A stretch of DNA of 64,000 bases from positions 5,056,501 to 5,120,500 of the forward strand of contig NZ_CP146077.1 in NCBI RefSeq assembly GCF_037023725.1, read 5' to 3'. Positions 35,612 to 44,723 of this stretch are shown piece after piece (positions within the stretch are counted from its first letter, which is position 1; every line of letters starts with the position of its first letter). This stretch comes from Pseudomonas bubulae (lineage in GTDB: Bacteria > Pseudomonadota > Gammaproteobacteria > Pseudomonadales > Pseudomonadaceae). The notes beneath the pieces are model-generated. The model was not told where the DNA came from. It searched no databases and saw nothing but the letters and a program-made list of their open reading frames with translations. Position numbers and translations under genes: made by a program.

Positions 35612-36361
35612 CTACCCGCGCTGCGCCTCTGCCTCTTCATGGGCATGGCGCAGGCGCTCGCGGCTGTTGGTCAGGTGCAGGCGCATGGCAGCGCGGGCCG
35701 CTTCCGAATCCTGACGGGCAATGGCCTGGTAGATTTCTTCGTGTTCACGGTTCAGGCGGTCCATGTACTGCTGCTGGTCATCATGGGCCAGACGCGCCGA
35801 ATTGAGCCGGGTTCGCGGGATAATGCTGGTGCCCAGGTGAGTCATGATATCCGTGAAGTAGCGGTTGCCGGTCGACAGTGCAATCTGCAAATGGAACTGA
35901 AAATCCGAGGCCACGGCATCACCGTTACGCGCGGTATTTTCATTCAGGGCATCCAGCGCCGCGCGCATTGCGGCCAGTTGTTCGGCACTGCGCCGCTGCG
36001 CCGCCAGCCCTGCAGATTCAACCTCCAGGCTGATGCGCAACTCAAGAATCGCCAGCACATCGCGCAATGTGACGACAGTTGCCGGATCGATGCGAAAACC
36101 GCTCGGGCTCGGTGTATCCAGCACAAAGGTGCCGATGCCGTGTCGCGTCTCGACTTGCCCTGCGGCCTGCAGTCGGGAAATGGCCTCGCGCACCACCGTA
36201 CGGCTAACACCATGGGCTTCCATGATCGCCGACTCGGTGGGCAACTTGTCGCCGCGCTTGAGCATGCCGTCGCGGATCTGCTCGGACAGCACCGTCACCA
36301 ACTCTTGCGCCAGGCTGCGGCGCTTGCGAGGGAGGCGGGGTACGTCGTTGTGGTTTTCCAT
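35612..36361 (-). CDS. FadR-type GntR transcriptional regulator of aldarate catabolism
   Basis: 249 residues from the ATG at 36361; ATG 36370 is an equally weak alternative, since neither has a strong ribosome site. The N-terminal winged helix reads SLAQELVTVLSEQIRDGMLKRGDKLPTES followed by GVSRTVVREAISRLQAAG. The C-terminal FCD domain has LELRISLEVESAGLAA and FHLQIALSTGN with likely metal-ligand histidines. Its position next to kdgD, and a shared TTGTACGAT sequence in both control regions, suggest it represses the galactarate genes and itself. The effector is unknown. Confidence 0.87.
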   Translation of the reverse strand: MENHNDVPRLPRKRRSLAQELVTVLSEQIRDGMLKRGDKLPTESAIMEAHGVSRTVVREAISRLQAAGQVETRHGIGTFVLDTPSPSGFRIDPATVVTLRDVLAILELRISLEVESAGLAAQRRSAEQLAAMRAALDALNENTARNGDAVASDFQFHLQIALSTGNRYFTDIMTHLGTSIIPRTRLNSARLAHDDQQQYMDRLNREHEEIYQAIARQDSEAARAAMRLHLTNSRERLRHAHEEAEAQRG

Positions 36362-36489
36362 GGTGAACATTTTTCTCGAAATCAAAAGGATCGGAAGCAT
36401 TGATGATTAAAGCAGCTGATCTATCGCCTTGGCCGACCTGAACACTGCGAAATCGCGCCCCCGTAGGGACGCATCATAGCTCAAGGTGG

Positions 36490-36500
36490 TTGTACGATCA
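36490..36500. promoter_or_regulatory. Second copy of the TTGTACGAT operator core
   Basis: TTGTACGATCA lies about 130 bases upstream of the GntR-family start and repeats the core of the kdgD operator. It is a candidate autoregulatory site. Only one half is well conserved. Confidence 0.35.
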
Positions 36501-36585
36501 CCTGCTGACACATGACAACGCAAAACCCCAAGGGGCTGGCCTGCCTGTAATACGGGCGCTGCGGTCTGGCTGGCCGGGTCACGAT

Positions 36586-36609
36586 ATCGCGAGCAGGCTC
36601 GCGCCTACT
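36586..36609. repeat. Single REP unit
   Basis: ATCGCGAGCAGGCTCGCGCC forms a short hairpin just downstream of the helicase stop codon. It is an isolated, diverged REP and may help end the helicase transcript. Confidence 0.7.
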
Positions 36610-36624
36610 GTTCCCCGGCGAGCA

Positions 36625-39600
36625 TCAGACGGTCAGTGGCAAAGACTGCTCAGCCTCGACATCGCTCACGGCCAATGTGTCGTCCGGTACCCAGAACAAA
36701 AACGGATCTTTGGCCGGACGGTTATCATGGGCCCGCACACGGCCCTCCTCGGTGACTGTTCCTGCGCGTTCAAAGCCATATACCTGACGTCGCTCGACAT
36801 GAATGCTCGGCGCCGCGCCTTCGCCGCTGGCAGGTTCGATGTTCATTGCCTTCAAGGTAGCCAGCAAATCATCAATGATCTGCTGACGATCAAGGGTAAA
36901 AGCCGATGCAAAGCAACGCCAGAAACGCCAGCCTGCCCGCTCCAGAATACGCTGGCGACGCATGTCGCTGTCCCAGCGGTCCGGGCCGTGGAAGCGGTCG
37001 CCGTCACATTCGATGGCCAGGCGACTGTCGTTGTCGCCCTCGACCACCATGTCGATGCGATACGCGCCAACGCCCACCTGCGGAATCACCCGATAGCCAC
37101 GCTGGGTCAGCTCATCGTACATCTCCTGCTCGAAGCCGGATTCGCACAACTCGCGCAGATCACTGACCTGCGCAGCATCCTGGGTAAAAGGGGTTTCAAA
37201 GTGCTCAATCAGGCCGCGGCGCAAACTGTCCACAGGGCTGAGATCGGTCAGCTCGACACTGCGCACCAGGTACATGCGATCCCGTGCCCGCGAAGCGGCC
37301 ACGTTGAAGCGCTGGGCTATCGAGTCGCGGCTGTTGGCAAAGCAATCGCCGGGAGAGGCCACCATGCTCAGGAACATGATGTCGCGCTCCTTGCCCTGGA
37401 ACGTGCGGGCATCGCCACAGCTGATCTGGAACTGGGTAATAGCCTCTTCACCCAGCTCCTTGGTCAGCATCTGCATGATCTTTTGCGCTTGCTCGGCGCC
37501 CAGCAGCGAGACCACGCCGATGCTGCGTCCAGTGATCTGCGGCAGGGCGATCAGGCGGCGAATTTCCTCGACGATCACCTGGGCTTCGCCAAGGTTGAAC
37601 TTGCCTTTCTTCTCCCCGTCCATCACCAGCAGATCCACCAGCGGCGGGTCCAGACGCTCAGTCATCAACGGCAGGCGCAGCGGTTTGAGTTCGTGGTTGT
37701 AGAACTCTCGCTTGGAGTATTCGATGATCGGCGCCACACAGCGAAAATGCTCGCGCAGCATGGTGCCGCTCTTGGCAAATACCACTTTGAACAGGTCATA
37801 CAGCGAACGCTCGGGCGACATCAAGGGTCGAAACAGGCCCACCTGATTGCCCAGAAAGCGCGCCATCATGTTCTGCACGCGCTCTTCTTCCATGCCGATA
37901 CCATCGGGCGATACTTGTTTGTCATCGCCCACCACCAGCACTTTTTTCGCCCGCAGCAACGCCGGCAATGCACTGAGATCCGACTGCGACGCTTCGTCGA
38001 TAATCACCAGGTCAAAGGCACCGTACTGCGCGGGCAGGCTTTCGCAAATGCGGTAATGCGGCATGATCCAGCACGGGATGGCCGAGATCGCCACATCGGC
38101 CGCCAGTCGCGCATCCTGACGATAACGCCCGGCGCGTACGCCGGTGCCCTTGCCGATCTTGCGGATTGCGGTGCGGTACAGCTCAAGGGCTGCCCTGACA
38201 CTCGGCGTGGCGTTTTCCGACAGCCGCAGCCAGGTTCGTTTGACCACCGCATCCTGATAAAGACGCGACAGACTCAGCTCCAGCTCACCGCGTAACTTGA
38301 ACAATCGCTTGAGGTCTTCGCGTCCGTCGATGCTTTCGAGGTAGCGGGCCAGACGGCTCAGGCGCCACACATCCAGGCAGTTGTCCGGGAGCAGGCCGTC
38401 GACCGGCCCGACGACCGGCTCTTCACGCAAACGGGCGGCCCAAAGCAGGCCGCCGCTTTGCGCGATCAGGTCGGTTACCCGCTGTACGGTCTCAAGGGCA
38501 CTGGCCAGGGCCATCACCCGGCGCAACTCGTCCATCAGCGCGGACCACCGGGTTTGCAGTAAGGCGGTATCAACCTGAGGCTGACCAAGGCTCAAATCCA
38601 GAAAGCCTTGCAACTGCTCACTGATATCGCCACCACACCCGGCCAGCGCTTTGTTGAAGGTTTCCTTGATGGCCCAGGTGGCCGCCAGGCGATGGCGTAT
38701 CAGGTAGTGTCGCAGGATGCTTTCGGCCTCGGCCAATACCGGTGCGTTGCTGCGCAACTGGCTAACCTCGGCCCAGTCCGGGAGCAGCTGCTTGAGTTCG
38801 CGGTGGGCACGGGCTTCGCCCTGCTCGGTGAGCACAATGGCATCGAACTGCTCGATCGCCCGGGCCGCTGCCATCAGTTGCTCGGCGTCGGTTTCCAGCG
38901 TCGGCAAGGGTATTTCGGCGGCCAGCGCATTCCAGCGCAGCAGCAAGGTACGGCTGTGTTGCTGGAAGTGCACAAAGGCTTGCACATGCTGCCAGTCCTG
39001 GTCGCTTTGCGGCTTGCTGCCCAACACCACAATGGTGTCCAGCAACTGTTTTTGCGTGCCCTTGCCAAGCAGGCCGGACAAGCCGAACGGGCGTCGCCCC
39101 TGGGCCAGGTTATCGATAGCTGCCACCACCTCGGGTTGCGCATGCAACTCGAACGACAGGCTTACCGGTCGTGCCACAAAGGCCTTGCGCCCTGCCAGCG
39201 CGTCTTCGATCTCGCCCTTGAGGCTGGCAAACAGCGCCAGCACATCATCGTTGCCACCACGCATCAGACAAGCCTGCATGGGCGCGGCCCAGCTGTGGGC
39301 CGAGGTGCTGATCTGTGTGCGCAGGGTTTGCAGTTGGCCCAAATGCTCGACCAGCGCCTGGGCCTGCTCCAGGGTTTCGGCACTGTTATCCAGCAGGCGC
39401 GGCACTTCGCCGGTGCTTTCCTTGAGCTGCAGCTGGCTTTCCTGAGCCAGATCCTGATGCACCTGAATCAGTGTCTGCGCGTCCGGGAAGTCAGCCAGCT
39501 GCGGCAGTTTCTGGCCCAGGTAGGCCAGTGAGTCCTTGAGTTCAAGCCGGGCTTCGCGCAAGGCGATGATGTCTTGCAACGTAAAGCGCGGACGATACGC

Positions 39601-41337
39601 TTCGTCCACGCCGATCCGGTCGGTAAAACCGCTGATTTCATCTTGGGCCGCCGCAACCTGCAAGGCCGCATGGGTAGGGCTCAGGCGCTCACCGTCGATC
39701 TCCAGGTCCGACAGATTACGCTCGGCCCAATGAGTGATCTCACGATCAACGCCGGCCATCTGACCATGAAGGGTGTTGATTTCGTCGTCAATCTGCCCGA
39801 TTTCGCGCTTATACAGCGCACGATCGATGCGCTGTACTTCAGCTGAGATCTTTTGAATGGCGAACTCGAACTGCTTCATGCCGTCCGCTTCACTGCTCAA
39901 CAAACTGATTGCCAGCGGACGTATGGCTTCCGGGAGTTTTTCCTGCAGCACCGCCAGGGCCGGGTCTTTCATCGACGTCACCAGCACCCGCTTGCCATTG
40001 GCCAGGTAATGGCTGATGACGTTGGCGATGGTATGGGTCTTGCCCGTACCGGGCGGGCCCTGCACCACAACGCCATCGTGCACTTGCAGCAGCTGGATGA
40101 TTTGCACCTGCTCATCGTTGTACGGTTTGGGGAAATACAGCTCCTGCGCTTTTGCCGCCGGCGCATCATCCCCCTGGGTACCGCTGACGTAGGACAAACC
40201 ACGAAACGGTGGCAGGACCACATCTTCCAGCACACTGGACGGTTCGGTGAGAATGGCCCGCAAGGCCGCCGGCAGCTCACCGGCCTCCTCGATCCCGGCT
40301 TCAAAGCGACCCAGGTCTTCAATAAACATATTGCTGTCGCGGGCGCGGGCAAACAGGCACCAGGTATCGGTGACACACAAGAACTCGGCAGCCTTGGGGA
40401 CGGATCGATCACCCTCGGCCAGCGTCACCGGCAAAAACTGACCATGGGCATCGAGCAGGGTCGATGCTGAACGAATCACCGGCTCGTAGCTGGCGGCGTT
40501 GAACGGGCTGATGCCGGCCTGATCCTGTTTGAAAAAATCCTTGGCCAGGGTTGCCAGCGGCCCGACACCGGCAATATCGGCCGCCACATAGGCATCCACT
40601 TCCAGACGTGGCTCGGCAGCGCGCGGACGCACTTCAATGGCCATGCTGTCGGGGTTGATGGCGATCTCCACCAACTGGCTAATTAACGGGTAATGGATGA
40701 CACCGACCACGGGATGTTCCCACGTCGAAACCCCCAGGCCCCACACCAGTTCCAGCTGCGCATCCCCCAGGTTGCCCTGCATCTGTTGCACCAGCATAAA
40801 AAGCTCGGCATACAGTTCGATGCTTTTGCGCCGCTGTTTTTCCTCAGCGGCCCACAGGCGCCAGGCCGTTTGGCTGTAAGACTTGAATTGCGCACGGATC
40901 TCGCCAGCATCCAGGCAGTCTTCCAGATTGACCCACTCTTCGACAGCGACGTCTTCCCCGATCTGCAGAGCTACAGGCATCAAGCGCGAGCGTTCGTCCT
41001 CGGAGATCGCCGTGCTGTTGATCAGGACCTCCCGTGCCAGGCGGACCTTGAGTGCCGGTTCGATCTGCGGCGTGCCCTTGAGTTCGATCCACAACCCCAG
41101 CAGCGGGCTGAGGGGCGCCGGTGGCTTGCGCTCATGCAGACGTTCGAGCTGCAGCCAGACTTCGTCTTCCTCGCCGTTGTGCAGATCCAGGCTGACCCCG
41201 GGCAACGCCCGCAATTTTTCTTCGCTGGCACTGAAGGCGCTGTGTTGGCTAAGGGTTAACGCCGGCCGCTTTTGCATCAGCGCGGTCTGTTTAACAAATT
41301 CAATCAGGCCGGCAAGACGGGCACGTACTGTTTCCAT
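36625..41337 (-). CDS. Very large SF1 helicase with C-terminal restriction-endonuclease-like domain
   Basis: 1570 residues. A long N-terminal region (about 1-400) has no recognisable motif. An SF1 helicase core follows: Walker A VVQGPPGTGKTHTI near residue 423 and, after a long helical insert of about 650 residues, Walker B DLVIIDEASQ near 1110 with VVGDDKQVSP. Later come the motifs TFQGKERDIMFLS and NVAASRARDRMYLVR. The C-terminal 100 or so residues look like a PD-(D/E)xK nuclease of the Vsr/MTES_1575 type: RIDMVVEGD...LAIECDGDRFHG near 1440, then RQRILERAGWRFWR. Such helicase-nuclease fusions occur in genomic-defence settings. Here it stands alone between a GntR gene and an autotransporter; a defence role is inference. 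Confidence 0.82.
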   Translation of the reverse strand: METVRARLAGLIEFVKQTALMQKRPALTLSQHSAFSASEEKLRALPGVSLDLHNGEEDEVWLQLERLHERKPPAPLSPLLGLWIELKGTPQIEPALKVRLAREVLINSTAISEDERSRLMPVALQIGEDVAVEEWVNLEDCLDAGEIRAQFKSYSQTAWRLWAAEEKQRRKSIELYAELFMLVQQMQGNLGDAQLELVWGLGVSTWEHPVVGVIHYPLISQLVEIAINPDSMAIEVRPRAAEPRLEVDAYVAADIAGVGPLATLAKDFFKQDQAGISPFNAASYEPVIRSASTLLDAHGQFLPVTLAEGDRSVPKAAEFLCVTDTWCLFARARDSNMFIEDLGRFEAGIEEAGELPAALRAILTEPSSVLEDVVLPPFRGLSYVSGTQGDDAPAAKAQELYFPKPYNDEQVQIIQLLQVHDGVVVQGPPGTGKTHTIANVISHYLANGKRVLVTSMKDPALAVLQEKLPEAIRPLAISLLSSEADGMKQFEFAIQKISAEVQRIDRALYKREIGQIDDEINTLHGQMAGVDREITHWAERNLSDLEIDGERLSPTHAALQVAAAQDEISGFTDRIGVDEAYRPRFTLQDIIALREARLELKDSLAYLGQKLPQLADFPDAQTLIQVHQDLAQESQLQLKESTGEVPRLLDNSAETLEQAQALVEHLGQLQTLRTQISTSAHSWAAPMQACLMRGGNDDVLALFASLKGEIEDALAGRKAFVARPVSLSFELHAQPEVVAAIDNLAQGRRPFGLSGLLGKGTQKQLLDTIVVLGSKPQSDQDWQHVQAFVHFQQHSRTLLLRWNALAAEIPLPTLETDAEQLMAAARAIEQFDAIVLTEQGEARAHRELKQLLPDWAEVSQLRSNAPVLAEAESILRHYLIRHRLAATWAIKETFNKALAGCGGDISEQLQGFLDLSLGQPQVDTALLQTRWSALMDELRRVMALASALETVQRVTDLIAQSGGLLWAARLREEPVVGPVDGLLPDNCLDVWRLSRLARYLESIDGREDLKRLFKLRGELELSLSRLYQDAVVKRTWLRLSENATPSVRAALELYRTAIRKIGKGTGVRAGRYRQDARLAADVAISAIPCWIMPHYRICESLPAQYGAFDLVIIDEASQSDLSALPALLRAKKVLVVGDDKQVSPDGIGMEEERVQNMMARFLGNQVGLFRPLMSPERSLYDLFKVVFAKSGTMLREHFRCVAPIIEYSKREFYNHELKPLRLPLMTERLDPPLVDLLVMDGEKKGKFNLGEAQVIVEEIRRLIALPQITGRSIGVVSLLGAEQAQKIMQMLTKELGEEAITQFQISCGDARTFQGKERDIMFLSMVASPGDCFANSRDSIAQRFNVAASRARDRMYLVRSVELTDLSPVDSLRRGLIEHFETPFTQDAAQVSDLRELCESGFEQEMYDELTQRGYRVIPQVGVGAYRIDMVVEGDNDSRLAIECDGDRFHGPDRWDSDMRRQRILERAGWRFWRCFASAFTLDRQQIIDDLLATLKAMNIEPASGEGAAPSIHVERRQVYGFERAGTVTEEGRVRAHDNRPAKDPFLFWVPDDTLAVSDVEAEQSLPLTV

Positions 41338-41486
41338 GGGTGAGCTGAACCACTTCGATAAGGGGGCACTTCGACAGAATCTGGAAGCGCCGAGTAAAAG
41401 CGAAATTTCTTACAATGGCCGACACGATACAGAGGTTCTGGTGGTATTCGGATACATCATTTTGTAAAACCTGTTCGCTATACATG

Positions 41487-41514
41487 ACGACCTTATTATT
41501 ACAAAAAAGGTCGT
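41487..41514 (+). promoter_or_regulatory. Hairpin covering the ribosome site of the autotransporter gene
   Basis: ACGACCT (41487-41493) and AGGTCGT (41508-41514) form a 7-bp stem with an AT-rich 14-base loop. The AAAAAGG sequence that would serve as ribosome site for the ATG at 41520 is partly inside the right arm. It may slow or condition translation. Confidence 0.4.
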
Positions 41515-41519
41515 TCGTC

Positions 41520-44489
41520 ATGCCCGCCTCACCCCAGCGTCTTGCGCTCACCCTTGCACTGCTGAGTACCAGCTGTTTATCCCCTGTGGCGTTTGCCAAA
41601 GCGGCCCTCCTCAGCACCGCCAGCACCGACAGCCTGACCCTCAATGGCAACGACACCCTGACGTTGACGCCCAGCGGCAGCCTGACCACCACCAAGGTGG
41701 CGGTCACTCTGAAAGACGACACCCGCGGCTCAGGTGTCGTCATCGACAACGCCGGCAGCTTGATCTCGACAGGCGGGCGAGCCATCGATACCAGCGGCAG
41801 TACCCGTGGTGAACGCAACTACAGCATTATCAATCGCAGCGGCGCGACGATTCAGGGCAGTAAAGATGCTTTGCGAATCGACACCAATTTCACCAGTGGC
41901 AGTGTGTTGATCGACAACAGTGGCACTGTGCGCTCGACCGGCAGTGGCCAGGCCATCGACCTCGACTCGCTGCGCAGCGAAGGTGTCCAGACCACCCTTA
42001 TCAACCGCGAGGGTGGGCTGATCCGCGGCGAATTCAGTGACGGCATGAAAACCGGTTCCAACGCCACAATCCTCAACTACGGCGAGATTTCATCGGGTGA
42101 TGCCCTGACCGACGACAACAAATTCGACGGCATCGATATTGACTCGGCAACCGGCGTGACCGTGACCAACCACGGCACCCTTTCAGGTGGTCGCCACGGC
42201 ATGACCACCGATCTGGGCGCAACCCTGGTCAACTACGGCGAAGTCACCGGGCGCAACGGTTCGGGCTTTGGTTCGGACGGCAACGGCACCGTGATCAATT
42301 ACGGCACCATCACCGGCGCCTACTCCGGGCTCAAGCCCAACGGTGACGGCGATGGCGTGGATATCGACCTGATCGCCCATATCGAAAACTATGGGGTGAT
42401 TCAGGGCACCGGCGCCGGTGGCGTCGATAAAAACGGCTTTGCCAATGGCAGCGAAGGTATCGCCCTTGGCGGGGGTTATCTCTACAACGCCGCAGGTGCA
42501 CTCATCAGTGGCGCCAACAATGCGGTGCTGGTGGATGACGGCAGCGATGGCCCCGGGGTCGCGACCACCCGACTGATCAATAACGGCACAATCAAAGGGC
42601 TGGACGGTTTTGCCGTCAGATTTGTGGGAGAGTTCGATGATGTGGTCAGCAACAAGGGTCTGATCAGTGGCAGCAATGGTCTGGCCCTGGACCTCGGCGG
42701 CGGCGATGACCACCTGACCCTGGGCAGCGCCAGCCGCTTCGACGGCCTGGTGGACGGCGGTAGCGGCTACGACCGGGTGACATTGGATGACCCGGCCGGT
42801 GGCCGCTTCGGCAATAGCCAGAACGTTGAATGGCTGGATGTGAAGTCCGGCAGCTGGATCCTCACCAGCCACAACGACTTCAGTGACGGCGGCGAGGTGT
42901 TCAGCGGCGCCCGCCTGGTCAACCTGGGAGCCATCAGCGGCGCTATCACTGTCGATGAAGGTGGCATGTATGCCGGTGGTGGCAGCGTCGGCAACCTGCA
43001 GGTCAACGGCACGCTGCAAACCGACACGCAGCTGGGCAGCGCCACCATCAGCCATGACTTGACCCTGAGCAGCGGCGCGACCCTGGCCTATGGCGTCAAT
43101 GCCGATGGCAGCAGCGCACCGGTGCAGGTTGGCGGCACCGTCCACCTCAATGGCTCGACCCTGGCCATCAATGCCGGTAGCGGTACCTATCCGTGGCTAA
43201 GCCAGTACAGGGTGCTGAACGCAGCGGCCATCGACGGCACCTTTGGCAAAGTCACCAGCGATTACGCCTTCCTCACCCCGACCCTCAACTACACCCCCAC
43301 CAGCGTCGAGCTGACCTATGCGCGCAATGACGTAGCATTTACCGATTATGCCAGCAGCGCCAACGGCCACAGTGCGGCCATCGGCCTGAGCCAGCTAAAG
43401 GCAGGCAACGCGCTGTATAACGCCCTGCTCAACACCTCGGCACAGACGGCGGGCGCCGCCATCGAGCAGCTATCCGCCAGCAGCAATGCGAGCCTGGGCA
43501 GCGCCACACTGGGCGCCTCTTTGCAGGTGGGCAGCAGCATGCTGGCGGCCATGCAGTCGTTGGGCGCAGGCGGTGGCCTACAGGTTGCCAGTGCCGCCAG
43601 TGATGCCCCTGCCCTGGCCGCCACGGGCCTGGTGCCGGGCGTGCGCAACCTCAACGACCCGAATGCCCGGGGCAGGCTCTGGCTGCAGGGCCTGGGCAGC
43701 TATGGCCGGCTGGACGCAATCCACGGCAACAGCGACCTGACCCAACGTACCAAAGGCGGTGTACTGGGTGCCGACTGGGCGCTAACCCCGGACTGGCGCA
43801 TGGGTGTACTGGGCGGCTACTCAAAAACCGACGTGGACAGCACCGGCATGGAGGGCAGGGTCAACAGCTGGCACGCGGGCGCCTATGCCATTCACCAGAG
43901 CGGTGCGCTGGCCCTGCGCCTGGGGGCGGCGTATAGCGGCCATAACGGCGACAGCAAACGCAACGTGATATTCAACGGCTTCAGCGATCAGCCCAAGGGG
44001 GACTACCACGCCAGCAGCCAGCAGGTTTTTGCCGAACTGGGCTACGCCCTGGGCAGCGGTCGTCTGAGTGCCGAGCCGTATGCCAACCTGGGTTATCAGC
44101 GTTATCAACGTAACAGCTACACCGAAAAAGGCGGTGCCGCGGCGTTGCAGGTTGACCGGCAAACCCAGGACAACTTCAGTAGCACCCTGGGTGTACGGCT
44201 GGCGCATCTGAACCAGCTCGAAAACGGCATGAGCATCACACCCCGCCTGAGCGCTGGCTGGAAACACCTCTATGGTGATGTCGGCAGCTCAACTACCCAG
44301 GCCTTTGTGCTGGGCGGATCGGCCTTTGATGTCGAAGGCAGTGCGCTGGATCGCAACTCGCTGGTGCTGGAGGCCGGGCTGGATCTTGGCGTCTCTGCCA
44401 GGCAGACCCTGGGGGTGGGCTATACCGGCGATATCGGCAGCAACAGCCGCAACCACGGGCTGATGGGGCAGTGGCAGATGCGGTTTTGA
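41520..44489 (+). CDS. Autotransporter with beta-helix passenger and C-terminal beta-barrel
   Basis: 989 residues from the ATG at 41520, chosen because a normal signal peptide follows (RLALTLALLSTSCLSPVAFAKA); ATG 41484 would add 12 residues. The passenger (about 30-690) is rich in short turns such as NYGTIT, NHGTLS and NNGTIKG repeated at roughly regular intervals, typical of a right-handed beta-helix. The C-terminal 270 residues form a type V barrel beginning near RGRLWLQGLGSYGRLDAI and ending in WQMRF with a terminal Phe. The protein should be secreted and displayed at the cell surface. Its binding target or enzymatic role, if any, cannot be read; no lipase or protease motif was seen. Confidence 0.9.
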   Translation: MPASPQRLALTLALLSTSCLSPVAFAKAALLSTASTDSLTLNGNDTLTLTPSGSLTTTKVAVTLKDDTRGSGVVIDNAGSLISTGGRAIDTSGSTRGERNYSIINRSGATIQGSKDALRIDTNFTSGSVLIDNSGTVRSTGSGQAIDLDSLRSEGVQTTLINREGGLIRGEFSDGMKTGSNATILNYGEISSGDALTDDNKFDGIDIDSATGVTVTNHGTLSGGRHGMTTDLGATLVNYGEVTGRNGSGFGSDGNGTVINYGTITGAYSGLKPNGDGDGVDIDLIAHIENYGVIQGTGAGGVDKNGFANGSEGIALGGGYLYNAAGALISGANNAVLVDDGSDGPGVATTRLINNGTIKGLDGFAVRFVGEFDDVVSNKGLISGSNGLALDLGGGDDHLTLGSASRFDGLVDGGSGYDRVTLDDPAGGRFGNSQNVEWLDVKSGSWILTSHNDFSDGGEVFSGARLVNLGAISGAITVDEGGMYAGGGSVGNLQVNGTLQTDTQLGSATISHDLTLSSGATLAYGVNADGSSAPVQVGGTVHLNGSTLAINAGSGTYPWLSQYRVLNAAAIDGTFGKVTSDYAFLTPTLNYTPTSVELTYARNDVAFTDYASSANGHSAAIGLSQLKAGNALYNALLNTSAQTAGAAIEQLSASSNASLGSATLGASLQVGSSMLAAMQSLGAGGGLQVASAASDAPALAATGLVPGVRNLNDPNARGRLWLQGLGSYGRLDAIHGNSDLTQRTKGGVLGADWALTPDWRMGVLGGYSKTDVDSTGMEGRVNSWHAGAYAIHQSGALALRLGAAYSGHNGDSKRNVIFNGFSDQPKGDYHASSQQVFAELGYALGSGRLSAEPYANLGYQRYQRNSYTEKGGAAALQVDRQTQDNFSSTLGVRLAHLNQLENGMSITPRLSAGWKHLYGDVGSSTTQAFVLGGSAFDVEGSALDRNSLVLEAGLDLGVSARQTLGVGYTGDIGSNSRNHGLMGQWQMRF

Positions 44490-44510
44490 TCAAGCGGTGC
44501 GTGGAATACT

Positions 44511-44657
44511 TGTAGCAGCTGCCGAGGAACGAAGGCTGCGTTCGAGGGCGAAGACCTCGTAAAACCTGAGCGTTCAATCTATCTGATGCAGCGAAGTGTC
44601 TGATTTCACGACGGCTTCGCCGCCGAACGCAGCCTTCGTTCCTCGGCAGCTGCTACA
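44511..44657. repeat. Intergenic inverted-repeat element with perfect 34-bp arms
   Basis: The left arm (44511-44544) starts TGTAGCAGCTGCCGAGGAAC and the right arm (44624-44657) is its exact reverse complement. Partial pairing continues inward for about nine more bases. The 79 bases between the arms have no open frame of note. It resembles non-coding REP/MITE-like elements of Pseudomonas; no transposase is present. It sits between the convergent autotransporter and terE genes. Confidence 0.88.
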
Positions 44658-44670
44658 GGTGTTTATACAC

Positions 44671-44707
44671 AAAAAAAAGGCCCTCCCCGATACCGGGGAG
44701 GGCCTTT
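44671..44707 (-). terminator. Intrinsic terminator at the end of the ter cluster
   Basis: AAAGGCCCTCCCCG and CGGGGAGGGCCTTT form a 14-bp stem with loop ATAC. On the minus strand it is followed by a run of T residues, 17 bases after the terE stop. It also has a shorter T-rich end on the plus strand, so it may work in both directions. Confidence 0.9.
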
Positions 44708-44723
44708 CGTTTAACGCTGGGGG

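Noticed and set aside
36490..38295. A 601-residue open frame on the plus strand antisense to the helicase
   Set aside because: It lies wholly opposite clear helicase and nuclease motifs, has low-complexity Gln/His/Arg-rich composition and no domain. It is a GC-rich shadow frame.
44511..44657. Inverted repeat as terminal repeats of a transposon
   Set aside because: Only 79 non-coding bases lie between the arms and no transposase or target duplication is visible, so it was listed as a non-coding repeat.
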